DNA of 64,000 nucleotides from Desulfobacteraceae bacterium (lineage in GTDB: Bacteria; Desulfobacterota; Desulfobacteria; Desulfobacterales; Desulfobacteraceae), in assembly GCA_016743945.1 (NCBI GenBank), contig JADGFI010000012.1, positions 62,001-126,000 of the forward strand, in the 5' to 3' direction. Each line of letters starts with the position of its first letter. Position 1 is the stretch's first letter. Made by a program: the position numbers and the translations under genes. This document shows positions 43,247-52,739 of the stretch, in pieces. The notes beneath the pieces were generated by a model. That model searched no databases. It was given only the letters and a program-made list of their open reading frames with translations, and was not told the DNA's origin.

Positions 43247-44587
43247 TTGGAAACAACCATAGTTTTTGTTCTGTTTGGCTCATTCATAATCCTCTTGCTG
43301 CTTGGGGCTCCCATTTCAATCTCCCTGGGTGTTTCGGCTGTGGCAGCCTTTCTAGCAGTGGGCGACAATCCTATTAAATTGGTTCAAATTGCTTTTACCT
43401 CGGTGGGATCCTTCCCCTTGATGGCCTTGCCTGCTTTTATTCTGGCCGGATCTCTCATGGAGGCTGCCGGCGTGTCAAAGAGACTTGTGGCCCTGGCGGA
43501 ATCCTTTGCCGGCCCCATGACAGGGGGAATTTCCTGTGCCACGGTCATTGCCTGCATGTTTTTTGGTGCCATCTCAGGCTCAGGTCCCGCCACCACCGCT
43601 GCCGTGGGCATGCTTATGATCCCGGCCATGGTGAACCGGGGATATGACAAGGGATATGCCTCTGCTATCACTGCCTCTTCCGGGGGCTTGGGAGTGGTGA
43701 TTCCCCCTTCCATTCCCATGGTGATTTTTGGGATATCCGGGATGAGTATCATGCCGCCGGCCGAGGCCGTGGCAAAATTTGGAAGCTTTCAAACCGTTTC
43801 CATACCCAAGCTTTTTGTGGCTGGATTTTTTCCCGGGCTGGTCATTTCCATCAGCCTGATGATCATGAATTATTTTTTGTGTAAACGCTACGGATACAAG
43901 GGACTCACCGACCGCTGGTCCCTGTCCACCATCGGCCATGCTTTTAAAACCGGGTTCTGGGCGATTTTAGCCCCTATTGTTATCCTGGGCGGTATATATA
44001 CGGGTATGTTTACCCCAACGGAATCGGCCATTGTTGCCATTTTTTACACCTTGTTTGTCGGGTTTTTTATTCACAAGGAACTTAAAATGCCGGCCATCAT
44101 GAAAGCTCTTGAAACCACCACCTGGCTAACGGGTCGGGTGTTGCTGATTCTTTTTACAGCCACGGTTTTTGGTCGTTTGCTGGTGGAAAACCAGATTCCG
44201 GCCATTGTTGCGAAAGGCATGCTGGAGATCACCACAAATCCTTATTTGATCTGGGCCATGATTATTTTTTTCCTGCTGTTTGTGGGCATGTTCATGGAAA
44301 CCCTGGCCACCATAATGATCCTGACGCCTGTGCTCCTGCCGGTCATGTATAACCTGGGCATTGACCCCATCCATTTTGGTATTGTGCTGGTATGCTGCTG
44401 TGAAATTGGTTTTCAGACACCGCCATTGGGGGAAAACCTCTTCATTGCGTCGGGGATCGCAGACGTTTCCATCGAGGAAATTTCCCTCAAGGCGATTCCT
44501 TTTTCGATTGTGGCAACGGTCTCGGTTTTCATTATTGCTTATTTTCCGGAAATATCCCTCTGGTTCCCCCGGCTTCTCGGTTATTAA
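43247..44587 (+). CDS. dctM: TRAP transporter large permease DctM
   Basis: This 446-residue membrane protein of the DctM family has about 12 helices. Typical stretches are ALPAFILAGSLMEAAGVSKRL, CMFFGAISGSGPATTAAVG, SGGLGVVIPPSIPMVIFG, and QTPPLGENLFIASGIA near the C-terminus. Translation starts at TTG 43247, preceded by AGGAG. It is the last gene of the operon and convergent with the sigma-54 regulator gene. Confidence 0.95.
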   Translation: METTIVFVLFGSFIILLLLGAPISISLGVSAVAAFLAVGDNPIKLVQIAFTSVGSFPLMALPAFILAGSLMEAAGVSKRLVALAESFAGPMTGGISCATVIACMFFGAISGSGPATTAAVGMLMIPAMVNRGYDKGYASAITASSGGLGVVIPPSIPMVIFGISGMSIMPPAEAVAKFGSFQTVSIPKLFVAGFFPGLVISISLMIMNYFLCKRYGYKGLTDRWSLSTIGHAFKTGFWAILAPIVILGGIYTGMFTPTESAIVAIFYTLFVGFFIHKELKMPAIMKALETTTWLTGRVLLILFTATVFGRLLVENQIPAIVAKGMLEITTNPYLIWAMIIFFLLFVGMFMETLATIMILTPVLLPVMYNLGIDPIHFGIVLVCCCEIGFQTPPLGENLFIASGIADVSIEEISLKAIPFSIVATVSVFIIAYFPEISLWFPRLLGY

Positions 44588-44611
44588 CCCCCGGTTTTTT
44601 TTTCCCCCATG

Positions 44612-44641
44612 TTCCCGGGTGATGGTCACATCATCTGGGAA
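44612..44641. other. Stem-loop between convergent dctM and regulator gene
   Basis: About 13 pairs (three wobble) close a GTCA loop: 44612-44624 with 44629-44641. No U-run follows on either strand, so a terminator role is only presumed from its place between convergent genes. Confidence 0.35.
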
Positions 44642-44661
44642 CTGGGGGGTGCCGGGTGATT

Positions 44662-46461
44662 TTAGTTGTCTAAATCATAACGTTTCATTTTTCTGAAAAG
44701 GGTTTTCCGGTCCATCCCCATCATTTTTGCCACAGCTCCCCTTTTCCCATGATGACGAACCAATGCCTTTGCAATATGGTTTTTTTCAAATTCTTCCACA
44801 GCCGTTTTCAGGTGCTGGTTTTCCTGGAGGGTGGATTTTAAAATATCCTGGTCCAGACTTTTTGGGTCAAGAAATTCCAGGGTTCCAAGGGTGAGAAATT
44901 GATAAAGCATATTTTGAAGCTGGCGTATATTGCCGGGCCAGGGGTATTCAACCATAGCCGTTATCATTTCCCGGGTCAGCTGGGCAGTTTCTTTTTTTTT
45001 CGGGTAGGAGTTGAGAAAATGTTCAATGAGAAGGGGGATATCCTCTCGCCTGTCCTTTAAAGAGGGCAGGGTAATGGGAATGATGTGGATTCTGAAAAAG
45101 AAATCTTCCCGGATCTTTTTTTGGCGTAACATCTGTTTGAGGTCCCGGTGGGTGGCACAGACAAATCGGATGTCCGGTCTTTTGATTTTGGTACCGCCCA
45201 CGGGGATATAGCCGTTTCCGTCCATAACCCTGAGCAGCTTGACCTGGGTGGACTTGGATATTTCACCCAGCTCGTCCAGAAACAGGGTACCCCCGGCAGC
45301 CATGTCCAGGATTCCGCTCTTGTCCGTGTCGGCCCCGCTGAAAGCCCCTTTTTTATGGCCGAAAAATTCGCTTTCAAATAGCCCTTCGGGTATGGCGCCG
45401 CAGTTTATCGGCACAAATGGTTTTTTATTTCGGCTGCTGTTCTTGTGGATCGCCTTGGCCACAAGTTCTTTTCCTGTTCCGGATGCCCCGTAAATGATCA
45501 CGCAGTCATTTGCGGCAGCGGCTTTTATGATCAACTCATAGACGGTCTGCATGGCAGGGGAGGTGCCGATGATATCGCCAAATCGGTCCTGGTGCATGAT
45601 TTTTGATTTTAACTGCTGATTTTCCCGAGCCAGGGCCAGGGATGCCTTTGTTTTTTCAGTAACATCTGAAATTACCCCTTCTATTCCCAGAAGTTTTCCA
45701 GGAATATTTCCTGGGGTATCATAGACCCCCACGCCCTGTTCCAAAACCCATTTTTCAATGCCTGCCGGCGTTTGGATGCGATAAATTTGTTCAAAGGGAA
45801 TTTTTTGTTCAAGTGCTTTATCAATTTCTTTTTTTATTGAAACTAGGTCTTCGGGGATGGCCATGAGGTTATAATGTCGTCCGGGTTGCAGGGTAAACTG
45901 TTCTGGCAGATAACCTGTCAAATCTTGGCACCCGTCGCTGATAAACTCTGTTTTCCAGTGTCCGTCAAAACGGCACCGATACACCATGCCCGGCAGGTTG
46001 CTGATCAGGGCATCAAGCTGGCGGTTTTTTTCATCCAGGTTCCTGGCGATAATCCGGTTTTTTTCTCCCAGGGCCAGGTGCATCTGTCGCAGGGAAAGAT
46101 GGGTGCTGACCCTGGCAAGCACCTCTGCCCCATGGAAGGGCCGGGTGATATAATCCACGGCCCCGGCTTCAAATCCTTTTGTTTTATGGTCCGTCTCATC
46201 CATGGCGGTGATAAAGATGATGGGGATATCCCGGGTACTCTCCTGTCTTTTAAGGTGTTGACATACCTCAAACCCATCCATTTGCGGCATCATTATATCC
46301 AGAAGAATCAGATCCGGAAGGTGTTGGGCGGTTCGATCCAGAGCCTGTTGACCGCTTTTTGCGATGGTAAGGCGGTATCTATCCTTGAGGGTGCTGGCAA
46401 GGATATCGATATTGGTGGGACTGTCATCGACAATCATAATCAGATTATTATGGATTTTCAT
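44662..46461 (-). CDS. Sigma-54-dependent response regulator (receiver-PAS-AAA+-Fis)
   Basis: This 599-residue NtrC-type activator has a receiver (about 8-125, phospho-Asp in LILLDIMMPQMDG near 53), then a PAS domain (about 150-275, LPGMVYRCRFDG). The AAA+ domain has Walker A GASGTGKE near 328, the sigma-54 contact loop GAFSGAD near 375 (GAFTGA variant), and Walker B GGTLFLDELGE. A C-terminal Fis-type helix-turn-helix holds KRGAVAKMMGMDRKTLFRKM. A PAS domain between receiver and AAA+ is uncommon and could add a second input. Its start overlaps the upstream kinase stop by 4 nt, and it should drive the dctPQM promoter at 41485. Confidence 0.93.
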   Translation of the reverse strand: MKIHNNLIMIVDDSPTNIDILASTLKDRYRLTIAKSGQQALDRTAQHLPDLILLDIMMPQMDGFEVCQHLKRQESTRDIPIIFITAMDETDHKTKGFEAGAVDYITRPFHGAEVLARVSTHLSLRQMHLALGEKNRIIARNLDEKNRQLDALISNLPGMVYRCRFDGHWKTEFISDGCQDLTGYLPEQFTLQPGRHYNLMAIPEDLVSIKKEIDKALEQKIPFEQIYRIQTPAGIEKWVLEQGVGVYDTPGNIPGKLLGIEGVISDVTEKTKASLALARENQQLKSKIMHQDRFGDIIGTSPAMQTVYELIIKAAAANDCVIIYGASGTGKELVAKAIHKNSSRNKKPFVPINCGAIPEGLFESEFFGHKKGAFSGADTDKSGILDMAAGGTLFLDELGEISKSTQVKLLRVMDGNGYIPVGGTKIKRPDIRFVCATHRDLKQMLRQKKIREDFFFRIHIIPITLPSLKDRREDIPLLIEHFLNSYPKKKETAQLTREMITAMVEYPWPGNIRQLQNMLYQFLTLGTLEFLDPKSLDQDILKSTLQENQHLKTAVEEFEKNHIAKALVRHHGKRGAVAKMMGMDRKTLFRKMKRYDLDN

Positions 46462-49400
46462 GGGATCGCTACTTTCAGTATGGAGTGTAGTTTTTTAACA
46501 CTTTTCTTGGCCAGGTCATGGTCATAAGAGGCAATATGGTTTTTTATCTCTGCCATAAGGGGGTGGTCAAAAACAGATTCCAGAGCTTTCACCAATGCTT
46601 CTAATTCCCCAAGTTCAGGAAATGCCAGTGCTTTTTCCAATTGGATCAGTATGGCCTCTGTCTTTGCAGGGTCCACTTGAATTAAAGGTAAATCTGTTTT
46701 TTTTGATTTTTCCCGGGTCCCAAGGCTTGTAATGGATGCCAATACAATGGCAAGACTATTCTTAAGGTTGCTCAGTTCTATTTTTTCCAGGGAGGGAAGA
46801 CAGGTCTCTTTTTTGCAGATTTGTTCCAGATCCATGGCCTGGGTCTGGAGTTTATGAGCCCCGATCCCCCCGGCACTTCCCTTGAGACTGTGAATAAGGG
46901 TGATAACCTTTTCCCTGTCTTGGTCTTGCCAGGCTGTTTCAAGGTTATAAATGAAAGGTTCATGGTTTTTAAAAAAGGTTTGTAAAATATGTACAAACAC
47001 ATGGGGCTCAATTCCCAGTGTGGTGATCGCTTTTTTAAATTCAATACCAGGTATCTCAATACCGGGTATTTCGTTTACCCTGTTTTTTGGGTTATAGTTT
47101 TCCCGGGGGGATGTTGTGTCATGGGAAGGTAAATTAAATTCATTTTTATGGAGAAGGGAGACCAGGGTGCTAAATAATTTTTCCTGGCTGACGGGTTTTG
47201 AAATATATCCATTCATGCCGGCTGCCATGCATTTGGCTTGATCTTCTTTCAGGGTATGGGCGGTCATGGCAATGATGGGCAGCTGATCCTGGCCTTTTTG
47301 TCTGCGGATGGCCCGGGTTGCTTCAAAACCGTCCATTTCCGGCATTTGGATATCCATGAGAATGGCATCAAACCTCTGATCTTGAATAGCTGCAACAGCT
47401 TTGGTGCCAGTATCCACCAACAGGGTTTCAATACCGACAAGTTCAAGAACTGCCAGGGTGATCTCTTGATTGGTGGGGGTGTCCTCTGCCACAAGGATCC
47501 GATATCCTTGAAGCAGGGTGCGATAGGCTGAGATAGTAGGGGGAGATCCGTGCAATGGGGGCAGGGGGTGGTCTGTTTCCAAAGGGGTCCACAGTCCCAG
47601 GGGAATTGTGAACAAAAACTGACTTCCTTTTTTGGGCTGGCTCTCCACGGTGATGGTACCGCCCATCATTTCCACAAGCTGGCCGCAGATGCTTAGGCCT
47701 AAGCCGCTGCCGCCGTATTTTCGGGTGGTGGAAGCATCGATTTGGGAAAAGGGAGTGAACAAGAGGTCCTGGTGTTCCGAAGCTATGCCAATACCCGTAT
47801 CTGCCACCAGAAAGGATATTTGGACCGGATCTGTTTCATGGTTTCCCTGGGTCCCGGATACCCCAAGGGTGATTTGCCCTCCCCTGTCCGTAAACTTGAT
47901 GGCATTGCTGACCAGGTTTGTCAATATCTGCTGGAGCCTGAAGGAGTCCCCTATGAGATGGGGGGGGGTGTCCGGTGCTATTTGTTTTATAAACTGAATT
48001 TGTTTTTCAATCATTTTGGGTTTAAACAATTCTGTAACCCGGGAGAGAACCTGATCCAGGTGGAAGGGGTGGGTTTCCATGTCCAGCTTGCCCGCCTCGA
48101 TTTTTGAAAAATCAAGGATGTCATCAATGACTCCCAGGAGGGCATGGCTCGAGGTGTGGATGAGCTTAATATACCGGGCGGTTTTTTTGGGGAGGGATTC
48201 ATTCATTACCAGTTCCGATGCGGAAATCACCCCGCTTAAAGGGGTGCGGATTTCATGGCTCATATTGGCAAGAAAACTTGATTTCGCAAGGGTGCCGGCA
48301 TCTGCCGTTTCTTTGGCTTTGTTTAGTTCTTTGTTGGTGTTGCGCAATTCAGCGGTTCGTTCCTCAACCCGCTTTTCCAGTTCATGGTAGGCTAGCTTTA
48401 ATGCACTTTGGGCCTTTACCCTGTCTGTAATATTGCGGATGGACCCAATGATTTTTCCAGGTTTCCTATCAAGATTTTTAATGAGTATGGCATTCATGGA
48501 GCAATTGAGCATCTCTCCATTGGGCTGGGTCAGAAGGGCCTCATGATCCTTTAGCTGTCCTTCCTGGATCACTTTTTTCAGCATTTTGTGGAATTCTTCC
48601 GGATTTACAAAGAGAGAGGACAAGGAGTTTTGCACCATCATTGCCCGGGTGTAACCGATTACTTTTTCAATGGAGGGGCTGATTTCAAGGAGGCGGCCCT
48701 GGGGCGTGATTTCATAATATACATCCTGGATATTTCCAAAAATGCTTCTGTACTTTTCTTCACTTTCCCTTAGGGCAAATTCCATCCGGGTTCGCTGGGT
48801 CAGCTCCTGGTTGAGTTTTTCCGTGCGCTGGATGACCTGTCTTTGCAGGGAGCGGTTCCAGATAATGATGCCGATGAGGACCAATAGTCCCGCAATTACC
48901 CCCGGAAACAGGATCCGCGTAAAGTATTTATGATCCCTGGGAGGCCTGAGTTCAAGGCTGATCCATTTGCGGAGGATGGCCTTTTTTTGGGCCTCGGGGG
49001 TCTGTTCAAGCACCCGGTCCAAAATATTTCTTAAATGGGGGATTTCTTTGTTCACGGCAAAACAGATATCCAGAACGGATACGGTCTCACCGGAAATTTT
49101 CAAGTTTGAAATTCCCAGTCGTTCGATGTGGTGGGAGGCAGTGGCCATATACCCCACCATGGCATCTGCCATACCAAAGGAGACTTTCTTTAAGGCGGTT
49201 CCAATATTGGGGGCAGGCCGGATGTTCAATTCCGGGTAGGCGGTCTCCAGGATGTCTTTCCAGATATAGTTATGAACCACCATCACCTGCATTCCCGCAA
49301 GTTTTTCAAGAGACATGGGTTCTGTGACATTTTTCCTGACAATAATGACACCGGAAAGCCAGGCATAGGGGGGGCTGAAATTCAAGAATCGCCTGCGCTG

Positions 49401-49775
49401 CTCAGAAGGGACTGCCGCACCCAACATGTGGATTTCTCCTGCCTTGATCCGCTCAATACTCTTTTCCCAGGAATGTTTGTGATCAATTTTAAACAACAGG
49501 TCGGTCCTTTTTTCAACAAGGGCCAAAAAATCGGCTGTCACACCGATGTATTGTTTGTCTTTGTCAAGGGCCTCAATGGGAGCGAAATCCAGATCCACCC
49601 CCACAAAAATGACAGGATTTTTCTTAACCCACTCTCTTTCCTCTTTGGACAGGACGATTTTCCCCGGTGACTTCTCTGGCAGGGGTTGATTTTTGACAAC
49701 AAAAAAATAGGCCAGGATCAGGAGACCCAGAATCAAGGCTGCAATATAACGGTACTTTGATAAAATAATATTCAC
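46458..49775 (-). CDS. Hybrid histidine kinase with periplasmic solute-binding domain
   Basis: This 1105-residue membrane sensor has an N-terminal TM (about 10-28) and a periplasmic SBP_bac_3 domain (about 45-270; FVGVDLDFAPIEALD, LGAAVPSEQRR, DAMVGYMATA). A second TM is near 290-306. Next come PAS (about 340-460), HisKA with phospho-His in MSHEIRTPLSG near 507, HATPase, receiver (Asp in LMDIQMPEMDG near 807) and HPt (His in LIHSLKGSAGG near 961). The likely path is His507 to Asp807 to His961 to Asp53 of the coupled regulator. The periplasmic domain resembles amino acid binding proteins and may sense the TRAP substrate or a related compound. Confidence 0.92.
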   Translation of the reverse strand: MNIILSKYRYIAALILGLLILAYFFVVKNQPLPEKSPGKIVLSKEEREWVKKNPVIFVGVDLDFAPIEALDKDKQYIGVTADFLALVEKRTDLLFKIDHKHSWEKSIERIKAGEIHMLGAAVPSEQRRRFLNFSPPYAWLSGVIIVRKNVTEPMSLEKLAGMQVMVVHNYIWKDILETAYPELNIRPAPNIGTALKKVSFGMADAMVGYMATASHHIERLGISNLKISGETVSVLDICFAVNKEIPHLRNILDRVLEQTPEAQKKAILRKWISLELRPPRDHKYFTRILFPGVIAGLLVLIGIIIWNRSLQRQVIQRTEKLNQELTQRTRMEFALRESEEKYRSIFGNIQDVYYEITPQGRLLEISPSIEKVIGYTRAMMVQNSLSSLFVNPEEFHKMLKKVIQEGQLKDHEALLTQPNGEMLNCSMNAILIKNLDRKPGKIIGSIRNITDRVKAQSALKLAYHELEKRVEERTAELRNTNKELNKAKETADAGTLAKSSFLANMSHEIRTPLSGVISASELVMNESLPKKTARYIKLIHTSSHALLGVIDDILDFSKIEAGKLDMETHPFHLDQVLSRVTELFKPKMIEKQIQFIKQIAPDTPPHLIGDSFRLQQILTNLVSNAIKFTDRGGQITLGVSGTQGNHETDPVQISFLVADTGIGIASEHQDLLFTPFSQIDASTTRKYGGSGLGLSICGQLVEMMGGTITVESQPKKGSQFLFTIPLGLWTPLETDHPLPPLHGSPPTISAYRTLLQGYRILVAEDTPTNQEITLAVLELVGIETLLVDTGTKAVAAIQDQRFDAILMDIQMPEMDGFEATRAIRRQKGQDQLPIIAMTAHTLKEDQAKCMAAGMNGYISKPVSQEKLFSTLVSLLHKNEFNLPSHDTTSPRENYNPKNRVNEIPGIEIPGIEFKKAITTLGIEPHVFVHILQTFFKNHEPFIYNLETAWQDQDREKVITLIHSLKGSAGGIGAHKLQTQAMDLEQICKKETCLPSLEKIELSNLKNSLAIVLASITSLGTREKSKKTDLPLIQVDPAKTEAILIQLEKALAFPELGELEALVKALESVFDHPLMAEIKNHIASYDHDLAKKSVKKLHSILKVAIP

Positions 49776-49827
49776 AACCTGATTTTATACCAGAATTTTT
49801 TGGTTTTCAAGGTTGGATTGTCCGTTA

Positions 49828-49873
49828 AATATCCGTGGCCTGGTAAAAATGCCAGGCCACGGATATTTTTTAT
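49828..49873. terminator. Strong hairpin terminator after dodecin gene
   Basis: A perfect stem of about 17 bp (49828-49843 core with 49852-49867) closes an 8-nt loop. Plus-strand T-run follows at 49865-49873. On the minus strand ATTT follows, so it can end the dodecin transcript. Confidence 0.7.
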
Positions 49874-49892
49874 TGTGTTAAGTTCCTGACGT

Positions 49893-50102
49893 CTAATCCT
49901 GATATTTGAAAGAGATGCGCATATTGGTTCGAAATTGAGTCGGTTTGCCGGCCTCAATCTTAATATCAAGCTTGGTCACCTCTGCGATTCGTAAATCCCT
50001 TAAAGATTGTGACGCTCTTTTAATCGCGCTTGTCGCTGCATCTTCCCATGAGTTCGGGCTTGATCCAACCAAGTCAATAATTTTGTAAGTACTGTCAGTC
50101 AT
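49893..50102 (-). CDS. Dodecin family flavin-binding protein
   Basis: This 69-residue protein matches dodecin along its whole length: YKIIDLVGSSPNSWEDAATSAI, SLRDLRIAEVTKLDI, and a final beta strand with RISFKYQD. Dodecins form 12-subunit shells that store or buffer flavins, or carry CoA. GGAGAG lies before the ATG. The gene stands alone with a strong terminator. Confidence 0.93.
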   Translation of the reverse strand: MTDSTYKIIDLVGSSPNSWEDAATSAIKRASQSLRDLRIAEVTKLDIKIEAGKPTQFRTNMRISFKYQD

Positions 50103-50362
50103 GATTTCTCTCCTTTTAAAAAAAAATGGATTAAAAAAAAGTAAGTGCGAAAGGCAGGTGAGCAGGCTTGTAAATCAAAAAAGAAATGAGTCTTACGAAA
50201 TGCGATAATTATATTCCATTATATCAATAATGTACAATGTTTTTTAGGGGGGATTTAGGCGTACTCTCAGATGGATGGATTATTTTGGATTTGGTTGAAG
50301 TATTATATAAATTGATCTACATACATTATAGGCATATAAAATCAATGAAAAAGGAGATTCTT

Positions 50363-51010
50363 TTGGAACCCAAATCCCAGATATTTGAAAAACATTATCA
50401 TGATTATCTTCAACAATTAGACGCCCTTGATTTTGATGTCATCGCCCTAAAACTGGGCGGTCAGGTAAATAAAAATTCCCGGGGCAAGTCTCTTGGTATG
50501 TCCCTTTTGGGGCAGCCCTATGATATTTCCTCCCATGGGATTACCGATTCATCCGGGAAAAAACCCAGGTATGAGATCTGTATTATTTTGTGTCGTCATC
50601 TGCTCATGTGTCCGGAAATATTGCCCCATGACCGTCAGTGGGCTTCCTTCAAAGATTTGAAGGAAGCCGGTCCCTTGACCGTTTATTTTAAGGACAATGT
50701 GGAACAGGTTATTGCCAAAGGGTTTGCGGGGAAAACCGAGGAACTCAAATCCTGCATGGCGGCATTGAATGGGTATCCGCCCAGACTGGATGTCAATTAC
50801 GACCTGGCTGTGCAGGTGGATGGACTGCCAAAAATTCCCATGGTGCTGCTTTTCAATGATGCCGAAGAATCCTTTCCTCCGGAATGTACACTTCTTTTTG
50901 AGCGACAGGTGGAAACATATCTGGATGCAGAATGCATTGCCATGCTGGGGTATCGGCTGGCCAGCCAATTGAAGCATTATCCCCTTGACCAACCCCCTGG
51001 TATGGGATAG
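50363..51010 (+). CDS. DUF3786 domain-containing protein
   Basis: This roughly 215-residue cytoplasmic protein of the DUF3786 family is common in anaerobes and sometimes found near corrinoid or acetyl-CoA pathway genes. Recognisable parts are FDVIALKLGG, SLLGQPYDIS, LCRHLLMCPE and a late LFERQVETYLDAE. Function is unknown. I chose the TTG at 50363 because AAGGAG lies 6-8 nt upstream. An ATG at 50345 is in frame but lacks a ribosome site. The next gene (acyl-CoA synthetase) starts 52 bp after the stop. The gap 50103-50362 is AT-rich with nothing recognised. Confidence 0.75.
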   Translation: MEPKSQIFEKHYHDYLQQLDALDFDVIALKLGGQVNKNSRGKSLGMSLLGQPYDISSHGITDSSGKKPRYEICIILCRHLLMCPEILPHDRQWASFKDLKEAGPLTVYFKDNVEQVIAKGFAGKTEELKSCMAALNGYPPRLDVNYDLAVQVDGLPKIPMVLLFNDAEESFPPECTLLFERQVETYLDAECIAMLGYRLASQLKHYPLDQPPGMG

Positions 51011-51062
51011 CGTTAATCTCTATTCCGGTCAGAACAATAACCATTATCTCAGGAGGAATTCA

Positions 51063-52631
51063 ATGTTAAACCTGGTGAGTACTTTTGAACACAGCGCAAA
51101 AGAGTTTCCCAACAAAAAGGCCATTGTTTTTCAGGATAAAAGTTTTTCTTTTTCCCAGGTGGCGGGTATGGTCAATATGGTGGCCAATTCTTTAAAGAAA
51201 ATAGGGATTACAAAGGGAGACAAGGTGGCCTTAAGCTGTTTGAATCTGCCCTATTTTCCCATGGTCTATTATGGAATTTTAAAGACCGGAGCCGTGGTTG
51301 TGCCGTTGAATGTCCTGCTCAAGGGGCGCGAAATCGCTTATCATCTTAAGGACAGTGAGGCCAAAGCCTATTTTTGTTTCCAGGGCACCCCCGAGCTTCC
51401 CATGGCCCAGGAGGGATTTGCAGGATTTGATCAGACAGATACCTGTGAGCAATTTTTTGTTATTACGGCAGATCCTGCCGCCCCATCCCCCATTGAAGGC
51501 ACAAAGACCTTGGGGCAGCTTATCAGCGGAGCGTCCCCAGTCTGTGATACCCAAATGACCCATCCTGAAGATACCGCTGTCATCCTCTACACCTCTGGAA
51601 CCACCGGTTTCCCAAAGGGGGCAGAGCTTTCCCATTCCAATATGACCATGAATGCCATCGGTACCCGTCATCTTCTCCAGCAAACTCAAGATGATGTCCA
51701 TTGCATCGTCCTGCCCCTGTTCCATTCCTTTGGTCAGACCTGCCAGATGAATGCCGGATTTTTGTCGGGCAACACCCTGGTCCTGATTCCCAAGTTTACG
51801 CCGGAAGCTGTGCTGTCTGCCATACAAAACGAGGGCGCAAGTGTCTTTGCCGGGGTTCCCACCATGTACTGGGCATTGCTGAGTTATCAAGACAAAGAGG
51901 GCCAATTTGATATTGAAACAATCGCGAAAAATCTTCGCATCGGCATTTCCGGTGCATCTTCACTGCCCCTTGAGATTATTAAGGGCATTGAGGAAAAATA
52001 TAAGATTCCGATCCTGGAGGGCTATGGATTGTCTGAAACTTGTCCTGTGGCCACCTTCAGTCATCCGACCAAGGAGCGAAAACCCGGGTCCATCGGCACC
52101 CCCATCTGGGGAGTGGAGGTGGATCTTTTTGACAATAACAATACGCCTGTGGCAGTGGGGGAAGTGGGGGAGCTGGTCATCCGGGGCCATAATGTCATGA
52201 AAGGGTATTACAATAAACCAGACGCCACGGCAGAAGCATTTGCCGGAACCTCCTGGTTTCATACCGGCGATTTGGGGAAAAAGGATGAGGACGGATATTT
52301 TTATATTGTGGATCGTGTCAAGGACATGATTATCCGGGGCGGGTACAATGTTTACCCCCGTGAGATTGAAGAAGTGCTGCTGACCCATCCTGCGGTCTCC
52401 CTGGTGTCTGTCCTGGGGATTGTTCATGACAGACACGGAGAGGAAATTGTCGCCTATGTCGTGCTCAATGATGGGGCATCCATCACCGAACAAGAGATTA
52501 TTGAATGGTCTAAAGAACAGATGGCAGCCTATAAATATCCGCGAATTGTTCATTTTCGGGAGGGTCTGCCCATGACGGCCACCGGAAAGATTTTGAAAAA
52601 AGACCTCCGGGCCGAAAATCAGCAGGGCTGA
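51063..52631 (+). CDS. Acyl-CoA synthetase (AMP-forming; long-chain fatty acid-CoA ligase type)
   Basis: This 522-residue ANL-superfamily ligase activates a carboxylic acid to acyl-AMP then acyl-CoA. The P-loop-like motif YTSGTTGFPKGAELSH is near residue 180. GYGLSETCP is near 320, the hinge is in YIVDRVKDMIIRGGYNVYPREIEE near 420, and the catalytic Lys is in TATGKILKKDL at the C-terminus. AGGAGG precedes the ATG at 51063. It is followed by a strong terminator and the convergent TesB thioesterase. The acid is unknown, though FadD-like chain activation fits best. Confidence 0.9.
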   Translation: MLNLVSTFEHSAKEFPNKKAIVFQDKSFSFSQVAGMVNMVANSLKKIGITKGDKVALSCLNLPYFPMVYYGILKTGAVVVPLNVLLKGREIAYHLKDSEAKAYFCFQGTPELPMAQEGFAGFDQTDTCEQFFVITADPAAPSPIEGTKTLGQLISGASPVCDTQMTHPEDTAVILYTSGTTGFPKGAELSHSNMTMNAIGTRHLLQQTQDDVHCIVLPLFHSFGQTCQMNAGFLSGNTLVLIPKFTPEAVLSAIQNEGASVFAGVPTMYWALLSYQDKEGQFDIETIAKNLRIGISGASSLPLEIIKGIEEKYKIPILEGYGLSETCPVATFSHPTKERKPGSIGTPIWGVEVDLFDNNNTPVAVGEVGELVIRGHNVMKGYYNKPDATAEAFAGTSWFHTGDLGKKDEDGYFYIVDRVKDMIIRGGYNVYPREIEEVLLTHPAVSLVSVLGIVHDRHGEEIVAYVVLNDGASITEQEIIEWSKEQMAAYKYPRIVHFREGLPMTATGKILKKDLRAENQQG

Positions 52632-52660
52632 TCCAGTTCTCTGATCAAAATCCGGTGTGA

Positions 52661-52699
52661 AAAAAAAAGGGGAGGCCCCAAGAGGCCGCCCCTTTTTTT
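52661..52699. terminator. Bidirectional intrinsic terminator
   Basis: A stem of GGGG-A-GGCC with GGCC-G-CCCC (one A/G mismatch) is flanked by an A-run on the left and a T-run on the right. It can stop both the acyl-CoA synthetase and the convergent thioesterase transcripts. Confidence 0.85.
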
Positions 52700-52739
52700 G
52701 TGTACCTGCTTTTTTCTAACCGGTTCCCCGGAGCTTGGG

